NCBI GenBank assembly: GCA_963556195.1
Contig: OY744520.1
Location: forward strand, 2,582,001-2,646,000
Length of the DNA: 64,000 nt
Direction: 5' to 3'
Origin: Sepiola atlantica
Taxonomy: Eukaryota > Mollusca > Cephalopoda > Sepiida > Sepiolidae
Below the pieces are notes generated by a model. The model did not search any database and was not told the origin of the DNA. It saw only the letters and a program-made list of their open reading frames with translations. The position numbers were made by a program, and so were the translations under genes. This document shows, piece after piece, positions 10,237 to 20,052 of the stretch; the stretch's first letter is position 1; each line of letters opens with the position of its first letter.

Positions 10237-12279
10237 TTGCCACCAAGCCCTTGTTCACGCTGTGGTAATCCACATTGGTACAATGAGTGCCCATTCCGTT
10301 TTAAAACCTGTATGAAATGCAAAAAAGTTGGACATAAAAGTTCGCACTGCAGAACGGGCAGAGGAAATAAAATGCGGATTCAAGCCACTAGGACAAAGAA
10401 GGAAACTGGCATGAACATGAGAAAATATGAACAGGTGAAAATCCTGGATAAAAATATAAAATTGCAATTGGATTCTGGTTCAGACGTTTCCATTATAAAT
10501 TTACATACATGGAGGAGATTAAATAAACCTACTCTATCAAGAACACACAGGCAGGCAAGCACAGTTACTGGTGAAAGAATTACATTTGAAGGAGAATTAA
10601 TCACAAATGTGTCCCTAATGGGAAATACTAAAAAACTCAAACTACTGGTACTGAAGGATTCGAATAATCTTTTTGGTTCAGATTTTATGCAGGCATTTGA
10701 TTCATGGAAGTTGCCGATAAATACATTTTGTAAAAAAATAAATAGTCGCGCAATAGAATCGGAAAAACTACAACGAGAATTAAAAAACTCGTTTCCAGAG
10801 GTTTTTTCTGGCGGTCTTGGATGCTGCACTAAAATGACTGCAAAATTCCGTCTAAAAGAAAATGTACTGCCGGTATTTAGGAAAGAAAGGAAAGTACCCT
10901 TCGCCTCGATTGAAAAAATAAACGCTGAATTAGACCGACTGGTAAAGATGGGTATTTTATCAAATGTACAACACAGCCAGTGGGCAGCACCCACGGTTTA
11001 TGTAAAGAAAAAATCTAATGAGATTCGTGTATGTGCAGATTTTTCAACAGGACTGAATACTGCCCTCGCGGACTATCACTACCCACTCCATACCCCGGAA
11101 GAAGTGTTTGCAAGCTTAAATGGAGGAAGATTTTTAAAAAAAATAGACCTAAGTGAGGCATACCTACAAATACCGGTGGATAAAGATTGTTCTAAGCTGT
11201 TATGTATAAACACACATCGTGGTTTATATAAATTCGAAAGATTAGCGTTCGGAGTTAAGGTCGCGCCAGCCATTTTACAACAAGTAATGGACACAATGCT
11301 GGGCGGACTCGATTTCGCAATAGCGTATCTCGATGACATCTTGATTAACAGCAAAGATATCGAACAACACCAAAAACATGTAAATCAAGTGTTTGCGAAA
11401 ATCCAAGATTATGGGTTCAAAGTAAGAGAAGAAAAATGTGATTTTTTCCTGGAGGAAATAAAATATCTGGGTCATGTGATCGACAAGGACGGCAGAAGAC
11501 CAGACCCAGAAAGGGCTACCGCAATAAAAAACATGCCGGCACCAGAAAACGTCATGACATTACAGAGTTTTCTGGGCCTAGCAAATTACTACCAGGCTTT
11601 TATCCCAGAAATGCATAATTTGCGTGCTCCATTAAATGAGCTATTAAAAAAAGGTAAAGCCTGGGTATGGACACCTGAATGTCAGGATGCATTTAATAAA
11701 ATCATAGAAAGACTTACGTCAGAGTTATTTCTAACACATTACAATCCAGAATTGGACATAATCGTAGCTAGCGACGCTAGTTCATATGGTTTAGGAGCAT
11801 GTATCCTACACAAAATGCCTGATGGAACCCATAAACCCATTGCACATGCATCAAGGACCTTGCTCCCAGCGGAAAAACAGTATTCTCAAATCGAGAAAGA
11901 AGCCCTAGCAATAATATTTGCAGTAACAAAGTTTCACCGATACATACATGGTAGACAATTTACCTTACAGACAGACCATAAGCCGCTAATTACAATTTAT
12001 GGATCTAAAAAAGGCCTACCTGTATATACAGCTAATAGACTACAAAGATGGGGAACTATCTTATTAAACTACAACTTTAAAATGCAACATTTGCATTCAA
12101 ATAAAATCTATCATGCAGATGGATTGTCGAGATTAGTGCCAAAACAGAGAGAGACTCTAGAAGACACAGTGATTGCGTCTCTTCAAACAGAAGGAGATTT
12201 TAAAGAGATTTTGTGCAACGCAGTGAGAGAGCTCCCGGTGACACTATACGAGATAAAAAAAAGAAGCTCAAGAGGATGA
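10237..12279 (+). CDS. Gypsy copy 1 Pol: zinc knuckles, protease, RT, RNase H
   Basis: 680 codons; the frame is open from 10201 and the listed start is a TTG, so translation probably enters from gag. Residues 6-38 hold two nucleic-acid-binding knuckles (C-x2-C-x3-H-x4-C, then a canonical C-x2-C-x4-H-x4-C). Aspartic protease motif LQLDSGSD at 77-83 (catalytic D79; DSG in place of the usual DTG). RT spans about 190-480, with D304 (KKIDLSEAY) and YLDD at 364-367 as metal ligands. RNase H spans about 500-620, with D513, E553 and D580. All catalytic residues are present. The frame ends at TGA 12277 after an extra A in the A8 run 12255-12262, separating it from integrase. Confidence 0.93.
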   Translation: MPPSPCSRCGNPHWYNECPFRFKTCMKCKKVGHKSSHCRTGRGNKMRIQATRTKKETGMNMRKYEQVKILDKNIKLQLDSGSDVSIINLHTWRRLNKPTLSRTHRQASTVTGERITFEGELITNVSLMGNTKKLKLLVLKDSNNLFGSDFMQAFDSWKLPINTFCKKINSRAIESEKLQRELKNSFPEVFSGGLGCCTKMTAKFRLKENVLPVFRKERKVPFASIEKINAELDRLVKMGILSNVQHSQWAAPTVYVKKKSNEIRVCADFSTGLNTALADYHYPLHTPEEVFASLNGGRFLKKIDLSEAYLQIPVDKDCSKLLCINTHRGLYKFERLAFGVKVAPAILQQVMDTMLGGLDFAIAYLDDILINSKDIEQHQKHVNQVFAKIQDYGFKVREEKCDFFLEEIKYLGHVIDKDGRRPDPERATAIKNMPAPENVMTLQSFLGLANYYQAFIPEMHNLRAPLNELLKKGKAWVWTPECQDAFNKIIERLTSELFLTHYNPELDIIVASDASSYGLGACILHKMPDGTHKPIAHASRTLLPAEKQYSQIEKEALAIIFAVTKFHRYIHGRQFTLQTDHKPLITIYGSKKGLPVYTANRLQRWGTILLNYNFKMQHLHSNKIYHADGLSRLVPKQRETLEDTVIASLQTEGDFKEILCNAVRELPVTLYEIKKRSSRG

Positions 12280-12298
12280 ATTTATCACCAGAACAAAA

Positions 12299-13087
12299 AT
12301 GAAATTGGTAGATAAGGATTTACATGCGGCAAAGAGTTTCTTACTCTGTGATGACGTACTCATGCATAACGAAAGGGTGGTCATCCCAGAAAAACTACGA
12401 AAGCAAATTCTGAAAGAATTTCATGTTGGCCATCCAGGGATAACCAGGATGAAGGGGTTAATGAGGAGTTTTGTGTACTGGCCAGGTATGGACAATGACA
12501 TTGAAAAAGCAGTAAAGCTTTGTAAAGGCTGTGCCTTAGCGGCAAAAGCATCGCATATAAAGCATAGCCCATGGCCAAAGACCGACCGTCCGTCGGAAAG
12601 ACTTCACGTGGATTTCGCAGGACCATTGGAAGGATTTTACTACTTAATCGTAGTCGACAGTTTTTCAAAGTGGCCCGAGGTACTACGTTGCAAGAGTCCC
12701 ACGTCAGAGGTTACGATAAGATTCCTACATGAACTATTTGCCCGTTTTGGGGTAGTGGATTGTTTGGTGAGTGATAATGGGACGCAGTTCACATCATCAG
12801 ATTTTGAGGAGTTCTGCGCGACGTTTCAAATCAGACATATAACGACGCCCCCGTATCATCATAGGTCAAACGGCCAGGCGGAACGCTTCGTAGACACATT
12901 AAAAAGAGCATTAAAAAAGGCCGGTAATACTCCTAAGAAGAAGGCTTTACAACAATTCTTACAGGTATATAGAATTACAAAAAACATGAACATAGCATCA
13001 TCATTATCCCCCGCAGAGATGATGTTTGCGCGGAATGTGAAGTCCGTGTTTGATAAATTATTACCTAAACATAATAATTATGACTGA
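12299..13087 (+). CDS. Gypsy copy 1 integrase (core)
   Basis: 262 codons in frame +1 relative to pol. H42/H45 and C75/C78 (KLCKGC) form the HHCC zinc-binding module. The catalytic triad is D105 (HVDF), D159 (SDNGTQF) and E195 (GQAERF), exact D,D-35-E spacing. The protein inserts the cDNA into the host chromosome. The true start lies upstream through the A8 frame break; ATG 12299 is only the first Met in this frame. TGA 13085-13087 interrupts the C-terminal domain, which continues in frame to 13297. Confidence 0.92.
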   Translation: MKLVDKDLHAAKSFLLCDDVLMHNERVVIPEKLRKQILKEFHVGHPGITRMKGLMRSFVYWPGMDNDIEKAVKLCKGCALAAKASHIKHSPWPKTDRPSERLHVDFAGPLEGFYYLIVVDSFSKWPEVLRCKSPTSEVTIRFLHELFARFGVVDCLVSDNGTQFTSSDFEEFCATFQIRHITTPPYHHRSNGQAERFVDTLKRALKKAGNTPKKKALQQFLQVYRITKNMNIASSLSPAEMMFARNVKSVFDKLLPKHNNYD

Positions 13088-13297
13088 ATCTCTACGGTAC
13101 CGAATAAAAAATACAACCCAGGAGATAGGGTATATTTTAAGATGTTCAAAAACAATGCATCGTTCTGGGAACCCGGTACAATTGAAAAAAGGATCAGATC
13201 GATGGTCTATATCATAAAAGGACCACGGTTCTCGCATAAGAGACATCTAAATCAGATCAGAAAAAGACTGTCAGCGCCCCACAAGGAGAAGACGTGA
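13088..13297 (+). pseudogene. Integrase C-terminal domain beyond an in-frame TGA
   Basis: The same frame remains open for 69 codons after TGA 13085. It reads as the usual integrase tail: YNPGDRVYFK, then FWEPGTIEKR, then KGPRFSHKRHLNQIRKR, ending at TGA 13295-13297. These match the small beta-barrel and final R-x2-NQL/IR pattern of Gypsy integrases. One point mutation explains the break. Confidence 0.75.
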
Positions 13298-13422
13298 TGG
13301 ACGTGATATATGACACCTTCAACTTACCAGCACCCCAGGTAGTCACACGTAAACGACAACCAAAAAGAAAACGAATGGCTCCGGACTACCTAGAGATAGA
13401 TCCGAAAAGGAAACGTTATTAA
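13297..13422 (+). CDS. Small basic ORF at the 3' end of Gypsy copy 1
   Basis: 41 codons. The ATG at 13297 overlaps the integrase TGA by one base, in the -1 frame. The product is basic, with RKRQPKRKR and DPKRKRY clusters that could act as a nuclear-localisation tail. The old copy at 49040-53977 keeps a related IDPKRK block near 53741-53760, which argues for real coding, either as its own product or by -1 frameshift as the tail of integrase. Too short for usual ORF cut-offs. Confidence 0.5.
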   Translation: MDVIYDTFNLPAPQVVTRKRQPKRKRMAPDYLEIDPKRKRY

Positions 13423-13443
13423 GACTCCTGAGGAGGTAAGGCT

Positions 13444-13456
13444 TGGAAGGGGGGGG
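13444..13456 (+). other. Polypurine tract of Gypsy copy 1
   Basis: GGAAGGGGGGGG-type run directly before the 3' LTR; expected primer for plus-strand DNA synthesis. Confidence 0.85.
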
Positions 13457-13680
13457 TGTTATGGTGCCGTACCTACCTACTAAGAACTAATGGACTCGTC
13501 CACCTTATAAATACGGGAAGCACGTGACACTTGTACTCTTCTTCCCAGGCCAACCAGCAATGGCGGTTGAGAGCAACCTCTCCTTGTAATATCTTTCTTT
13601 CTATTATATAATATATACCTTTGTTCATTTAAACCATGTGTTCCTGTGTCATTTATTCAGCTTTACCCAGGTCCACAACA
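13457..13680 (+). repeat. 3' LTR of Gypsy copy 1
   Basis: 224 bp, no difference from the 5' LTR seen by eye. TATAAATA at 13506-13513. Followed by CTTTC (13681-13685), the right copy of the target duplication. Confidence 0.95.
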
Positions 13681-13697
13681 CTTTCATCCTTCTCTTC

Positions 13698-13699
<2 letters not shown>

Positions 13700-13751
<52 letters not shown>
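13700..13751. repeat. (AT)n microsatellite
   Basis: Pure run of about 52 bp, 15 bp beyond the Gypsy target duplication. Confidence 0.97.
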
Positions 13752-13754
<3 letters not shown>

Positions 13755-13870
13755 TTAAAAGTGACTTGTGTCCGTGGGTTCAAATCGTTCTACCAGTTGC
13801 ACAGTTATCTCCAAACTGATGATTTCATTTTGATGAAACGTATACATATGTGAATAATAATTAAAAATTA
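13752..13870 (+). mobile_element. SINE-like repeat (family E), copy 1
   Basis: Shares with 14056-14190: 'agttaaaagtgacttgtgtcc', a B-box-like GGGTTCAAATC, 'acagttatct', 'ctgatgatt' and 'acgtatac.tatgtgaata'. A hammerhead-like arrangement CTGATGA...GAAAC lies at 13816-13838. tRNA origin is suggested only by the B-box. Confidence 0.5.
13816..13838 (+). ncRNA. Hammerhead-like core in family E copy 1
   Basis: CTGATGA, about 12 nt with weak self-pairing, GAAAC. Copy 2 at 14124 has TAAAC instead. Weaker than families A and B. Confidence 0.25.
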
Positions 13871-14039
13871 TCATGATTTCATTATTATGTATGGGCATCT
13901 TTAAGAGAAATATAATAAGCCGTGTAATCTAAGCTAAATAAAAAAGTTCCTGTTCACATGATATATTTATTACTGTTAAGACGGCTGATTATATTAACCA
14001 TTAATATTGTGTATTTCTCGCATTGTGGGATAGATGTTT

Positions 14040-14190
14040 TGTTTATAGCGCTCGTATTTCAGTTAAAAGTGACTTGTGTCCGGGGTTCAAATAGTGTTAC
14101 CTGCTGAACAGTTATCTTCCACACTGATGATTCCATCAGGATTAAACGTATACGTATGTGAATAATAATTAAAACATTATTGTTATGAAA

Positions 14191-14194
<4 letters not shown>
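14040..14194 (+). mobile_element. SINE-like repeat (family E), copy 2
   Basis: Second copy, with B-box-like GGGGTTCAAAT and 'ctgatgattcc'. Its end runs into an (AT)n block. Confidence 0.5.

Positions 14195-14235
<41 letters not shown>
14195..14235. repeat. (AT)n microsatellite
   Basis: AT run followed by four TCTG units (14239-14254). Confidence 0.96.
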
Positions 14236-14238
<3 letters not shown>

Positions 14239-14764
14239 GTCTGTCTGTCTGTCTATATATCTAACTTAACTTTATCTTGAATTCTCAATTGTGTCCTTCG
14301 CTGTTAATTCTAGACTTCCCTATTGATTATCCGATTTGCAGTAATCACATCTATTTGCAGTCTCAAAATGTCAATGCGCAATGTTTTTCCGAAGTGATTA
14401 ATGTTCGCAGCAGATTTACTTCTAACAATAAAGTAAGACTTTATCGAGAAAGATAAGTAAACTAAAGGCACAAGTGTATCCACGGACCGTAGCTTTTACG
14501 TGTATGTCGACGTCTGTCGGTACCGGGTATATTTTTATTTTACTTCATGTTTCGCTCAAGGTTAAATTTTATAAACCAGAAAGAAAACATTTTAAAGGGT
14601 AAAAAAGTTAAGATAAGGGTAGAATTATGTAATGGATATGTGTTTCATGACACAGTTGTTAACAATATATTATCTCTATAATAAAATATTTATATTCAGT
14701 TGGAACAACAATTATGTTTTTGTTTTCTTAAAGTATCTCTCTAGTAATAAACCTATAATTTCGT

Positions 14765-14862
14765 TGACACACCGGTTCTTGTAAGATCAGCGACGTTAAG
14801 CGACGTTGAGTCCAGTCAGTACCTAGATGGGTGACAATTTGGGAATACCAAGTGCTTCTATA
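14765..14862 (+). pseudogene. 5S rRNA-derived sequence
   Basis: Matches the 3' three quarters of animal 5S rRNA: 'accggttcttgtaagatca', 'gttaagcgacgttg', 'tcagtacctagatgggtgac' and 'gggaataccaagtgct'. These include the internal promoter blocks (A-box GTTAAGC, C-box GATGGGTGAC...GGGAATACC). The first ~25 nt are not matched and several conserved bases differ (for example GACAATTT for GACCGCCT). Hence a pseudogene or the head of a 5S-derived SINE, not a working gene. Confidence 0.8.
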
Positions 14863-16100
14863 TATAACAGCTCGGCCCCGGTGACCTTGCATACTTAAGT
14901 ATAGCCACTAATCTGTAACTACAATAAACAGAACAGGCAGTTCTAAAATTTGCGATTTATGTTGGCCAGCAATTACATATCAAAATAAATTCATACGGTT
15001 CTTGTAAGCAATACAGATCAGTACTAACACATTCAGTCTCAAATATTGAACGAGAATCCTGAGTCAATCCTGATAATAGCCTATGCAGTTAACGATTTTA
15101 AAGACTCCTACTTTTCTTTTATTTTATTTGAGGAAGTTTTTCAACTTTACATTGTGGAGGAGCGGTAAAAATTAAAACCCGAGCCCTTACCTAACTTTTC
15201 GTATAATTAGTATCATCTGCAACTTTACATTTTATCGCGGCTTTCAAATCATGAAATACTTCGGACATTTCTGGGCCTAAATCGGGATTCTTTGTCGATA
15301 CTCGGCACTGACTGCGTAAGTACTGGACTCATCTTGATACGCATCCCTTTTCGCGTGCCATTCCTAGTTAGATTTGACGATGTCTGACCATGATTATATT
15401 TGAAATATTCATAAATCAATAACACTTCCACACAATTTTAAACTGTTTGGTTTGCTTATTTTGTTTTACGGCATATCAACCTTATTGAGATTATTTCATA
15501 CATAAACGGTCATTTTGGTAAAAGTTTAATGCTTAAAGTGCTTTATATGTTCAAATATTTATTCATGGTGTTTGGTTTGGTTGGAGAGGAAAATGTGTTA
15601 GTATTTGATTGGGTTTTGCAAAAGAAAATAAAAAAAAACAATAATGATATTTGGAGCATTTTTAATCCGGAAGCCGACATCTTCAGAAAAGTAGACTCAG
15701 AATTATTGACTCTTAGTAATTTACGTGTCCTGATACATAATCTGCAACACGTTTTTCTCTTTAAAGTCTCAATTATTTGTAAAGCACTTACAAAATGTAA
15801 CATTCTTCGATAATTAATGCATTTTTGACCTAATACAATTGTTTCACTTAATTAATTAAAATGATTTTAATTGAAAATGTTTATGATTGTTTACGAGATC
15901 TTTCAAATATATACACCTATATTTAGATTTAAAAAAAATATATACCATTTTAACTATTAATTTTTAAGATTTTACATAATCAAATGTTTCGAAAAGTTGT
16001 AAATTTAACTTGAATTGCCAGAAAAGTGCATATACGAGAATATGTAAACTGTGAGCAATGTTTTACGGTACTTGAGATTCTTTTTACGCGTTTTACATGG
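14863..16100. other. No gene seen
   Basis: Frames of 94 and 86 codons (15529-15813 plus, 15543-15803 minus) overlap each other on opposite strands and have no motif. Nothing else recognised. Confidence 0.5.
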
Positions 16101-16109
16101 CATATAGCG

Positions 16110-16890
16110 TTTTAGAATTCAAATAAAGTCTGCCCACATAGCTGGGCTTCATTTTTCTCTTTTCACGAGCATCCATTGCATCTTTGTCTTGGTGAAATCG
16201 CCCAACTGTGGCCATCGCTTTCATTTGATAAATTCAACAGAAAAAAAAGTAAGATATAGTTGGAGAAAATTGAGCTTAAGCGACATGTTACATCCAAATT
16301 TCGGATACGATTTTATCAAATCAGCCACTAAAATTTCATAATCCGCAGACTTATGCTTTTCCAAGGAACAATTTCATACACTCTTGAAGCTAACCTGTGC
16401 TGTTAGTTGAAGTTTAGTATCATGCAAGCGTCGTCAACCATTAGTTTTATAATAATCTTTGGACCAACATATACATCTTTTGTATCAATTAATTTGGTAA
16501 ACTTTTCTCCCATGCACTTAAGAGCAGGTGTAACGTTGCTTGATTTGATATACGGAGGAGGGAGAATGATTTCTATTTCTACGAGTGGTTCTCGAATGAC
16601 GTTGTAGGAGCCTAGCGTGATGTCTTTGGGTTCCCATTCCGAACATATGTAATGCTCTTTTTTTCTCGGCTATCCCAATTTTACAGGAAGCACACATATT
16701 GTGAATCCTTATTGAAGTCCTGTCAAAATTTCACCCACTTTTAAATCACAACAGATTTGCCATTCTGTGCTATTTGTACTTTATCTTTTGTCGAATACAT
16801 ACCAAGTTTTCGTAATTCTCTGCTTATTCCTCAAAATGGACAACTGGAATAGATGGTGGGGTGTTTCCATTATTCAGTAAAGTGACGCGT
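16110..16890 (-). pseudogene. Decayed repeat-protein gene (MSLK-type uncharacterised family)
   Basis: Minus-strand translation in shifting frames gives, in order: NNGNTPPSIPV, a weak 'L..DFNKDSQYVCFL.NWDSREK' block, EWEPKDITLGSYNVI, REPLVEIEIILPPPYIK, MGEKFTKLIDTKDVYVGP, ADYEILVADLIKSYPKFGCN and MSLKLNFLQLYLTFF. I know this order of blocks from a multicopy, uncharacterised protein family in arthropods and molluscs, typically ending MSLK-hydrophobic-HSHLDFFPEN. Several stops and frameshifts make it dead. The plus-strand 66-codon frame at 16407 is a shadow. Function of the family unknown to me. Confidence 0.6.
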
Positions 16891-16899
16891 CGGTAAACA

Positions 16900-18870
16900 G
16901 TATCCATATAGTCCGGTGGTAGCTCATATTAAAACCAATGATCAGTTCAAGAATGTTATTACAATATGATAAATTGTTTTCTAAACAGAAGCTAGGCACA
17001 TAGTCATCAGAACAGGATCTGAACTTACTAACTCGAACATCTGTATGCAGCAAATTATTTTTTGTAGCCGCTAATCTAACACTTACTTCTGATGTTTTGT
17101 TAAATTAAGATCTTTATTAGTTCGATTTGTGCGAAAAGACTTGATTCTGATTCTGACTTTTCATCTTGTAAACTTCATCATGCTTAGATGAATATGCGCC
17201 TTTTGATTCTGACTGTTCGGAATCAGATAAATCCAATGAATGTTCATCTATTGCTTTTGGTGGAAAATTAATTTATTCAGAATGTGGCACAGGACAGCTC
17301 GCTGATCTAAAATGTTGGTATTCGACAAATTTTATTTGTGATTTCTGAGATAAAAATAACAAATTGATAACATTTTACTTAATTAAGAAGGCTGATGAGT
17401 ATTAAAATATAAGGCATCACTAGAATTTACGTAAAAGTTAATATATATTACCTTGTGTTTTAGTAAGGCATGAATAGCAATTTTCAATGTGATTTCACGG
17501 CTTCCCCAACACTAACGGAACACTGGGCTTGAGTTCTTTTTTCCAGAACAATTTGCTCATTTCGTTAAAGGAACGAAAAAAAAAAAGAAACAATATGCAC
17601 GTGGTACCTAATTCTTGTTTTATTTCTTACTTTAATTTCGAAATCATTTTTATAAAGATTTTTTAAGTAATTTGATATTTTTCGCACTTTGGTGTTACAA
17701 ATCTACAAATGTAACGAGGATTATCCGGATTTTTTTACAGGTTTATTTAGCCATTTTAATTCATTTAAGTCATATATCTACGTGGAGAAAAGCAACATAT
17801 AGTAAACATATATTAAGTACTTTTCAATCGTGCGTGTAAGCGTCAAATTTACTTCATATTTTAAAAATTACAATGACGATTAAAATAAAATTGAAACCTG
17901 AAAGGCAAAAATAAATGTTATTTTCGTAATTTACGCAAACAATTACCTAATAAACGCACCTTCTCTGCTCAGTTGTTGGACAGTGTAATATATTTCATTT
18001 TATTTGTCAAGTTTTGCGAGGTATATTTTAATTGACGCTGTGGTATTGGCCCCATGTTTACTAATCTTGAATTGAAAAAGCTTAATCAATTGTCAAAAGT
18101 GGGAAAACGAATTTCGCATGACCCCTCTTACATTTCATCATAATAAGGATTGAACACCCCCCCCATATTGTAGCAAGAAGGCAGTATTATAGAATACTAA
18201 GCCTGGAAGTGGTGTCTCACATATCATATTACCTAGTACACACCTCAACAGGTCAGCCTCTTTTTAGAAGTTTGAAAAATAATTCTAGTAAAAAAGAATA
18301 AGTTTTATTAGTAGCACTTTTCAGTTCAAAACATATGGAATTTCATGAACATGAGAGTAACAAGCTTAGTAGCAGACGGAATTTTATCATAGAGAAGAAA
18401 AACGATTACATAAACAGACACATCTGATGTGGTATAAGTTCTTGTTCTATTAAACCTTACAAACGCTGTGTTCAATAATAATCCGTTGTTCACAGCTTTC
18501 CTGGCTGTTATTTTGCGAGCGATAGGCATACAAACAGATTGACAGTAATAAGGAGAATATAAATATGTGTCTATGATAAGTAAGTAGAATAATCGTTACC
18601 CGCGCGAACTGTGTGTTCAACGTATCGTGTTGACGTTCCATCATGCGCGCTAAGTTTAATGCAACTTGTAAAAGGGAATTACAACTGATGAATAACAATA
18701 AATAACTGTTGTGTTGTAAATGTCGTGCACTTGTTTATTCATCGCTTGACATGTAGAAAGTGTGCACCATGTTCTCCACAATGCACGGTCAACTTAAAAA
18801 TACATGCGTTCATTTTATATTTCGGACTTTCTTCTATGTAATTAAGGCATTACTATGACTGATTCTTAAA
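16900..18870. other. No gene seen
   Basis: Only short motif-less frames. A C-run 'acaccccccccat' lies near 18155. Nothing recognised on either strand. Confidence 0.5.
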
Positions 18871-18900
18871 TCTAAAATACGGAGTATGTATATTGTATGG

Positions 18901-18904
<4 letters not shown>

Positions 18905-18967
<63 letters not shown>
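18905..18967. repeat. (AT)n microsatellite, unit 1
   Basis: Pure run inside tandem unit 1. Confidence 0.97.
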
Positions 18968-18971
<4 letters not shown>

Positions 18972-19111
18972 ATATATTGTACTAGTTTCTGTAGATGTAA
19001 ATCAATTGAAACTCCAGTGTTTATAAAAAGTGCTCAATAGCATGTAGAGCTGTTTTTTTAGGATAGATCTTTATTCATAAAAACATTATTGATTACATAT
19101 GTGCATAGATG

Positions 19112-19149
19112 TTTCGGTTGTACTCTTCACAAAGAATCCACATCTTCAG
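19112..19149 (-). ncRNA. Hammerhead-like core, family C copy 1
   Basis: Minus strand CTGAAGA (fits CUGANGA), a ~27-nt segment, GAAAC. Stem II pairing is poor. Confidence 0.25.
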
Positions 19150-19203
19150 ACCAAAGAAGACAAGGAAGAAATATGAAATACGGATTATGTATATTGTATG
19201 GTA

Positions 19204-19205
<2 letters not shown>

Positions 19206-19266
<61 letters not shown>

Positions 19267-19271
19267 TATAG
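19206..19271. repeat. (AT)n microsatellite, unit 2
   Basis: Pure run inside tandem unit 2. Confidence 0.97.
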
Positions 19272-19412
19272 TACATGTATTGTATTAGTTTCTGTAGATG
19301 TACATCTTTTGAAAACCCAGTGTTTATAAAAGTGCTCAATAACAAGTAGAGCTGTGTTTAGTATACATTTGTATTTGTAAAACACATTATTGGTTACATA
19401 TGTGCACACATG

Positions 19413-19450
19413 TTTCGCTTGTACTCTTCACAGATAGTCTACATCTTCAG
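19413..19450 (-). ncRNA. Hammerhead-like core, family C copy 2
   Basis: Minus strand CTGAAGA...GCGAAAC, same layout as copy 1. Confidence 0.25.
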
Positions 19451-19603
19451 TGTTTATAATTGTCACCGGTCAAGCGCAGTATCGGATTACCTGTAAACTT
19501 TTTCAATTAGTTTCTATCTTTTAAAATTATTCTATTACCTTCATCGTTCGTTTTTTAACTACCGTTCCTTCACTTTCTTTCTTTTTTATTACCTACTAAG
19601 AGG

Positions 19604-20052
19604 CGGCCTCAGGGCCAGAAAGTCACAAAGCGCCTCGACGTGGAGAAACTGAAAAGTCCAGATGTCATCCATGAGCTACAGGAAACAATCAACGACAAGC
19701 GATCTTTCCCTCTTACCATCTCGGACACTATTGAAGATCAGTGGGCACGCCTCAGAGACTCCACCTACACCATCGCTCTCGAAATCATTGGACCTAAGAA
19801 AAAGAAGCACCAGGACTGGTTTGATTAAAATGACTCTGAGATTCAACCCCTCCTGGAGGAGAAACGCCAACTTCTCCGTGCACATCAGAGTGACCCTAAG
19901 TGCCTCGCAAAGAAAGCTGCCTTCATCAACACCCGCAGCAAGGTGCAGGCCAGACTCCGCTCCATGCAGGATGCCTGGCTCAGCGCCAAAGCAGATGAGA
20001 TCCAGGCGCATGCCGATAACCATGATATGAGGAAGTTTTACGATGCGCCGAT
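19604..20052 (+). pseudogene. LINE linker region before RT (frame 2)
   Basis: Frame starts within the element at RPQGQK. It reads on to TAA 19826-19828 (WFD then stop), then continues in the same frame (NDSEIQPLLEEKRQLL ... DMRKFYDA) to a frame break at about 20045-20053. One point mutation accounts for the TAA. The helical, charged stretch is the normal connector before the RT palm. Confidence 0.75.

Larger units (their letters stand above)
8626..13680 (+). mobile_element. Young Gypsy/Ty3-type LTR retrotransposon (copy 1)
   Basis: Complete insertion of 5,055 bp. It has two 224-bp LTRs (TG...CA) that read identical by eye, CTTTC target duplications, a tRNA-Ser-like primer site, a 1-kb leader, gag remnant, pol (zinc knuckles, protease, RT, RNase H, integrase) and a G-rich polypurine tract. 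Identical LTRs imply recent insertion, since both are copied from one template. Protein motifs are of the K02A2.6/Mag type (chromovirus-unlike, no envelope gene). Interruptions: two 1-nt shifts at A8 runs and a TGA in the integrase tail. The Gag capsid region is missing compared with the older copy at 49040-53977. Confidence 0.95.
18877..19470. repeat. ~300-bp tandem duplication containing (AT)n and hammerhead-like tails
   Basis: Unit 1 (18877-19176) and unit 2 (19177-19470) share 'tacgga.tatgtatattgta', an (AT)n block, 'gtacat.tattgta', 'agtttctgtagatgta', 'cagtgtttataaaa', 'gtgctcaata', 'ttacatatgtgca' and 'tgtactcttcaca'. Both end with a minus-strand CTGAAGA...GAAAC pair. The unit is probably a retroelement terminal repeat in tandem (family C). 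Confidence 0.7.

Noticed and set aside
8626..13680. Endogenous retrovirus with envelope
   Set aside because: After integrase only about 160 nt remain before the 3' LTR, holding a 41-codon basic frame; no signal peptide or transmembrane gene.
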